Assembly (NCBI GenBank): GCA_019418195.1
Contig: DYCJ01000048.1
Coordinates: 2,937 to 12,355 of the forward strand
Reading direction: 5' to 3'
DNA from: Clostridiales bacterium
Lineage (GTDB): Bacteria; Bacillota; Clostridia; Lachnospirales; Lachnospiraceae
DNA: 9,419 bases
Every line of letters starts with the position of its first letter. Position 1 is the stretch's first letter. Positions 5,565 to 9,419 of this stretch are shown here, one piece after another. Below the pieces are notes generated by a model. It was not told the origin of the DNA. It searched no databases and was given only the letters and a program-made list of their open reading frames with translations. A program made the translations under genes and the position numbers.

Positions 5565-5588
5565 TACAACTACCGCCTCCAAAAGGAC

Positions 5589-5614
5589 GGCTGTACCAGA
5601 TAAAGAGCACAGCC
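5589..5614 (-). promoter_or_regulatory. Intercistronic hairpin between hsdR and the metallopeptidase gene
   Basis: On the minus strand GGCTGT and ACAGCC are complementary, and the stem extends inward by three pairs using G-U wobbles around an 8-nt loop. Only GTCCTTTT follows, so it is at best a weak terminator or an mRNA processing or attenuation element that lowers expression of the last gene relative to hsdR. Confidence 0.35.
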
Positions 5615-5621
5615 ATCAAAA

Positions 5622-8531
5622 TCAGTAATACTGCTCGACATACTCATATGCCCTGTCAAATAATTCCTTGTCATGAATTTTGTACTTAATCCAGACCGTC
5701 TGCCTCAATGCCTTTTTTACATCCTGTCGCCCAGAAGTAGTATCCTGCCATCCCGGAAACCTTACATACTTAACGATCTCATCAATATCATCAACAACTC
5801 GTTTTACAATGATCGGTGTATTCTCGTTTCTAACACCCTCGAACAATTCCGTGAGTGCCGCTTTACCCTTATCAATTTCTTCTTCCGGCACGACTTCTTT
5901 TTCAGCAGCAACAGCCTCTCTGGCAAGATTCAAGAGCATTTTCAAGAACTCAATACTGTTTACAAGCCCCTGCTCATGCCTCAATCGAAGTTCCTCCAGC
6001 TTTTCTCCCAGCTTTACAAACTTCGGATTATCTGAATGTTTTCTTATCCTTGCCACAAGATCAATTTCCACTTTTTTCGTTACCTTCTTCACATCATTGT
6101 TCTGTATAAACTGATCTATCAGTTCTGCATCCATTGTAATGATGCTATCGATATCTTCTACGGCATCCCCTACATCCATATTGTTGTGAACAAGTTCCAT
6201 CGTTTTCGGGCCAAGTGCAGACCACAGCAAACTGCCACCACCATCAACAGGCTTAACGGATTCATACACTTTACTCAGCCACCTGTAATCAAACTGATAC
6301 GGATTCAGGAATGTGTCCGGAGAAAGAGCATCCCAGGCACGATTAAGGACAATATAGTCTGCCGCAAATTCATCCCTGTCCTTATTGGTAGGAATGCATT
6401 CCTGTGCCGCCATGAGACCTTCCCAGCCATCAACAGTCCTGTCTACTCCCATAAAATAACTCAAACATTTTCTAAGCAAAGCCGGAAGCTGCTTCTTTAC
6501 TTCTTCGATATTGGTAATGACCTTCTTCATGCTGGCTTCATCAAAGTTCAGAGCCTTCGCCACATTATCGAAAATACCAATATAATCAACGATAAGTCCA
6601 AAGGATTTACCGCCGTCATATGTTCTGTTCGTCCGGCAGATTGCCTGAAGTAGGGTATGATCTTTCATAGGCTTATCCAGATACATGACCTGAAGTATCG
6701 GAGCATCAAAGCCCGTGAGAAGCTTAGATGTAACAATGACAAGTTTCAGCGGATGATTCTTATCCCTGAACTGATCCAATACCCTCTCTTCCTCATCACG
6801 ATTTCTCCGATACTTTTTATATCGGTTTTCCTTATCGTTATTTGTATCCATAACGATAGTTGATGCCTCTTCTGGAAGCAGTTTGTCCAGTTCTTCCTTG
6901 TACATCAGGCAGCATTCCCTGTCGTAGACCACCACTTGACCTTTATATCCGTTTGGCTCAATCTTAGATGTGAAGTGCTGAACAATGTGCTTGCAGACTT
7001 TCCTGATCCGGTTTCGCTCATACATGATAGCCTTCATATTCACCCTCTTGGAAAGCTCTGATTTCTCTTCCTCTGACAATCCCTCTGTCAAAGCTTCAAA
7101 TTCCATATCCAGCTTTTCTTTATCTATATGCATCTCTACCGGAACCGGCTCAAACTTAAGCGGAAGCGTGGCACGGTCACGGATGGAATCAGAGAAGGAA
7201 TACTTACTCATATATCCGCTCTTATCTTCCAACGCTCCAAATGTCTTGAAGGTATTATGATCAAGCCGATTGATCGGCGTTCCCGTCAAGCCGAAAAAGA
7301 ATGCATTCGGAAGAGCCTTGCGCATCTTAATACCAAGTTCTCCTTCTTGTGTCCGGTGTGCTTCGTCAACCATCAAAATTATGTTTTCTGACGGATTCAG
7401 TTCTTCCTCCACGTCGCCGAAGCGGAAGATCGTAGTAATGGCAATCTTCCTCTGATCTTGCTTGAAGAAATTGATCAACTCTTCTTTCGTGGCAATACCT
7501 TCCATATTGGGAATATCCGCCGCATTAAACTGCGCCGTGATCTGCGTCTCCAAATCAAGCCTGTCGTCAACAATCACTACCGTCGGATTCTTCAATGCTT
7601 CAATCATACGGAGCTTCTGCGCTGCAAACACCATAAGCAGCGACTTACCTGATCCCTGGAAATGCCAGATAAGTCCCTGCTTGGGATATCCTGCAACAAC
7701 ACGCTGTATGATAAGATTTGCCCCTTCATACTGCTGGTATCTGCAAATTATTTTATACTTCTGATGCTTCTTGTCCGTGGCAAAAAGAGTGAAAAACTGG
7801 AAGATATCCATTACCTTCTCTGGTGTAATCATATCCTCAATACTGACCTTGACATCCGCAAGGCTTCCCTCACTCTTGTTATCCGGAGTATGCCACGGTC
7901 CCCATTTTGCCGCAGGCATGCCTACAGAGCCATACCGATAACATTTGCCCTCCGAAGCAAAATTGAAGACGTTGGGCACAAACATCTGCGGTACAGCCTT
8001 TTCATATTTCTCTATATCCTCTGCTCCATCCAGCCATGTGATAGCCTGTCTTACCGGAGTCTTCAATTCTCCTATGGCAATCGGCATACCGTTGATGAGA
8101 AGCACGATATCGAATCGCTTTCCGTCCTGCTGCTGAGGATATACCCATTGATTCGTAACAATATACTCATTCTTAGCCAGTTCTTCTTTTGTGATTGTTC
8201 CAAAGAACTTGATTGGAACAGATCGTCCGTCCTTTCCGAACGGAAATGAATTTTTCTCGAAGATCAGCTTCTTAAAATCTTCATTCTGCTGGATGAGGTT
8301 ATGCGGTCTCACTGACAGAATCAGCGTCCTTAACTTCATGATCACTTCATCCGCCCGCGAAGGTTCCTCTGCGATCTCCGGATTCAATCTGATAAGCGCT
8401 TCCTTTACAAGAGGCTCTACCAAAACATCATCATATCGCCTCGGAAGTTCTTCTGCCGGAACATATTTCCAGCCGTTCTTCTGGACGGATGTAAGCGTCA
8501 TCTGTTCTATTGTATTATCCTCATTAAACAT
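5622..8531 (-). CDS. hsdR: Type I restriction enzyme, HsdR motor/endonuclease subunit
   Basis: A 969-residue HsdR, complete and of normal length. The N-terminal PD-(D/E)XK nuclease shows D141 (KRFDIVL) and E155-x-K157 (GELK). The SF2 translocase follows: Walker A GSGKS (K296), DEAH at 389-392, LTGTP at 415-419, TSKLLTGFDAP near 601-611, and motif VI QAICRTNR at 629-636. The C-terminal ~300 residues form the helical domain that docks on the HsdM/HsdS methyltransferase. It hydrolyses ATP to pull DNA and cuts at a distance from unmethylated recognition sites. The start is taken as ATG 8529-8531, which has GGAGG 8 nt upstream; a GTG at 8540 abuts that site and is unlikely. It overlaps hsdS by 8 nt, which suggests translational coupling. 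No frameshift or missing catalytic residue is seen, so it should be active. Confidence 0.97.
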   Translation of the reverse strand: MFNEDNTIEQMTLTSVQKNGWKYVPAEELPRRYDDVLVEPLVKEALIRLNPEIAEEPSRADEVIMKLRTLILSVRPHNLIQQNEDFKKLIFEKNSFPFGKDGRSVPIKFFGTITKEELAKNEYIVTNQWVYPQQQDGKRFDIVLLINGMPIAIGELKTPVRQAITWLDGAEDIEKYEKAVPQMFVPNVFNFASEGKCYRYGSVGMPAAKWGPWHTPDNKSEGSLADVKVSIEDMITPEKVMDIFQFFTLFATDKKHQKYKIICRYQQYEGANLIIQRVVAGYPKQGLIWHFQGSGKSLLMVFAAQKLRMIEALKNPTVVIVDDRLDLETQITAQFNAADIPNMEGIATKEELINFFKQDQRKIAITTIFRFGDVEEELNPSENIILMVDEAHRTQEGELGIKMRKALPNAFFFGLTGTPINRLDHNTFKTFGALEDKSGYMSKYSFSDSIRDRATLPLKFEPVPVEMHIDKEKLDMEFEALTEGLSEEEKSELSKRVNMKAIMYERNRIRKVCKHIVQHFTSKIEPNGYKGQVVVYDRECCLMYKEELDKLLPEEASTIVMDTNNDKENRYKKYRRNRDEEERVLDQFRDKNHPLKLVIVTSKLLTGFDAPILQVMYLDKPMKDHTLLQAICRTNRTYDGGKSFGLIVDYIGIFDNVAKALNFDEASMKKVITNIEEVKKQLPALLRKCLSYFMGVDRTVDGWEGLMAAQECIPTNKDRDEFAADYIVLNRAWDALSPDTFLNPYQFDYRWLSKVYESVKPVDGGGSLLWSALGPKTMELVHNNMDVGDAVEDIDSIITMDAELIDQFIQNNDVKKVTKKVEIDLVARIRKHSDNPKFVKLGEKLEELRLRHEQGLVNSIEFLKMLLNLAREAVAAEKEVVPEEEIDKGKAALTELFEGVRNENTPIIVKRVVDDIDEIVKYVRFPGWQDTTSGRQDVKKALRQTVWIKYKIHDKELFDRAYEYVEQYY

Positions 8532-9419
8532 TATCTTCACCTCCGATTCTATCAGCTACAATTCTTTTATATGCTACACTCAACCCGTTTATGGCGTTCT
8601 GTAACTCTGTTTCCGACTCATTCATCTGTTCTACAAATGAAGCAAATTCCTTTTGCAGGTCCAAGGGCGGCAGAGGAGCCTCAAAGCCCTCTATCTGTTT
8701 TCGATTTACCTTTGGCATGCCTGCTCTCACGCTAAAACCAAGAATATAATCCAAGAAATATCTTGATCTCATCAGTATCGCAAGATAGGTTCGATCACAC
8801 TTCTCTTCATTCGGCAAAATCGGATATGCATCTGCAGAGCATAATCCCTCAAAGTCTGGAAGAGCCACCTTGTTAAGATTCGGTCTTATCTTGCTATAGA
8901 TGATATGATGGGGCGTGAAAATGTATTTCCCGCTGATAACATTATCTTCCTTAACCGTTCTATATCCGGATAGCTTGCCCGTATCCTTCTCTATGCTATC
9001 AATCCCTATATGCGGATAATCAGCATATGTCTCATAATCTGTGGTCATATTGGCATCTATAGAAGCAAATTCCTTAAACTTCGCTATCGGCCATGACATG
9101 GTATTTTTCTTGTAATCACCAAACATTTCCGTAAAACGGGCTTGAACTAAAAGTTCTGAGTATTTCAGCAAACGTATATAGGCCCTTCTTGTATGCTCCA
9201 TAGACCATGCGACTTCTGCCAATTCAATCTGTTTATCATAAGAAGGCAAATCGAACTCATATTTTTCCAATGTTTTCCATGTAATAAAGTAGTTCACTGA
9301 CCCACTTTTATTTGCCTCAAGATAATTCCAGAATCCATCCGTCTGAAGAAGTATCGGCAAGAATCTCTGACTTAGAATTTTTTCATTTTTTGTTCTAATA
9401 ACAAATGTAGCAATAGAAC
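8524..9419 (-). CDS. hsdS: Type I restriction specificity subunit HsdS (partial, 3' part)
   Basis: The reading frame is open to the right edge and shows 297 residues plus the stop; the 5' end is outside. The visible part starts at the end of the first target-recognition half (ATFVIRTKNEKILSQRFL, then FWNYLEANKSGSVNYFITW). The central conserved helical repeat follows (YEFDLPSYDKQIELAEVAWS, about 50-100). The second target-recognition domain comes next (about 100-250), with AGMPKVNRKQIEGFEAPLPP leading into the C-terminal conserved repeat (DLQKEFASFVEQMNESETEL). The two conserved segments show the half-repeat architecture of HsdS. It sets the DNA sequence recognised by both the methylase and the nuclease; the site cannot be read from sequence. 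An internal TTG at 9360 is not the start, since the upstream codons are clearly HsdS. hsdM is expected upstream, beyond the edge. Confidence 0.95.
   Translation of the reverse strand, partial: SIATFVIRTKNEKILSQRFLPILLQTDGFWNYLEANKSGSVNYFITWKTLEKYEFDLPSYDKQIELAEVAWSMEHTRRAYIRLLKYSELLVQARFTEMFGDYKKNTMSWPIAKFKEFASIDANMTTDYETYADYPHIGIDSIEKDTGKLSGYRTVKEDNVISGKYIFTPHHIIYSKIRPNLNKVALPDFEGLCSADAYPILPNEEKCDRTYLAILMRSRYFLDYILGFSVRAGMPKVNRKQIEGFEAPLPPLDLQKEFASFVEQMNESETELQNAINGLSVAYKRIVADRIGGEDNV

Noticed and set aside
5565..5582. TTG start adding six residues to the metallopeptidase
   Set aside because: The TTG lies next to the GGAGG with no room for its own ribosome binding site; the ATG at 5564 is better placed.

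Overview
The window looks like part of a low-GC Gram-positive (Clostridia, probably Lachnospiraceae-like) chromosome carrying a prophage or phage-derived element. All convincing genes lie on the minus strand, so transcription runs from high to low coordinates. The taxonomic guess rests on the gene families (DUF2800/DUF2815 next to a family A phage polymerase, a short sigma-70-region-4 protein) and on the strong GGAGG-type ribosome binding sites. It is not a species call.

Right part (about 3600-9419, visibly AT-richer): the 3' half of a type I restriction-modification operon. In transcription order it holds a partial hsdS (specificity subunit, cut by the window edge), hsdR (motor/endonuclease subunit, overlapping hsdS by 8 nt), and, after a 57-nt gap, a large protein with an ImmA/IrrE-like HEXXH metallopeptidase centre and a C-terminal XRE-type helix-turn-helix. 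The unit ends at a strong intrinsic terminator (3552-3597). hsdM is expected just beyond the right edge but is not visible.

Middle (3061-3626): a 566-bp stretch with no supportable gene. It holds the terminator, a pair of short direct repeats flanking it, an AT-rich segment, four alternating copies of a ~24-bp sequence forming two tandem palindromes (3277-3394), a perfect 8-bp dyad (3182-3204), a duplicated GTACCCGG (3100-3133), and a hairpin that pairs with the ribosome binding site of the next gene (3064-3088).

Left part (1-3060, GC-richer): a phage DNA-replication/recombination module. It starts with a sigma-70-region-4-like regulator that is followed at once by an intrinsic terminator. 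Then come two small unknown proteins, a DUF2800 PD-(D/E)XK nuclease with a Cas4/AddB-like cysteine set, a DUF2815 protein with an SSB-like acidic tail, and the first 38 codons of a family A phage DNA polymerase. From the small proteins to the nuclease the genes overlap, and the next spacings are short (14 and 75 nt), so they look co-transcribed and partly translationally coupled. The nuclease, the candidate ssDNA-binding protein and the polymerase would act together on phage DNA. The restriction operon next door is a defence module with its own transcription unit.
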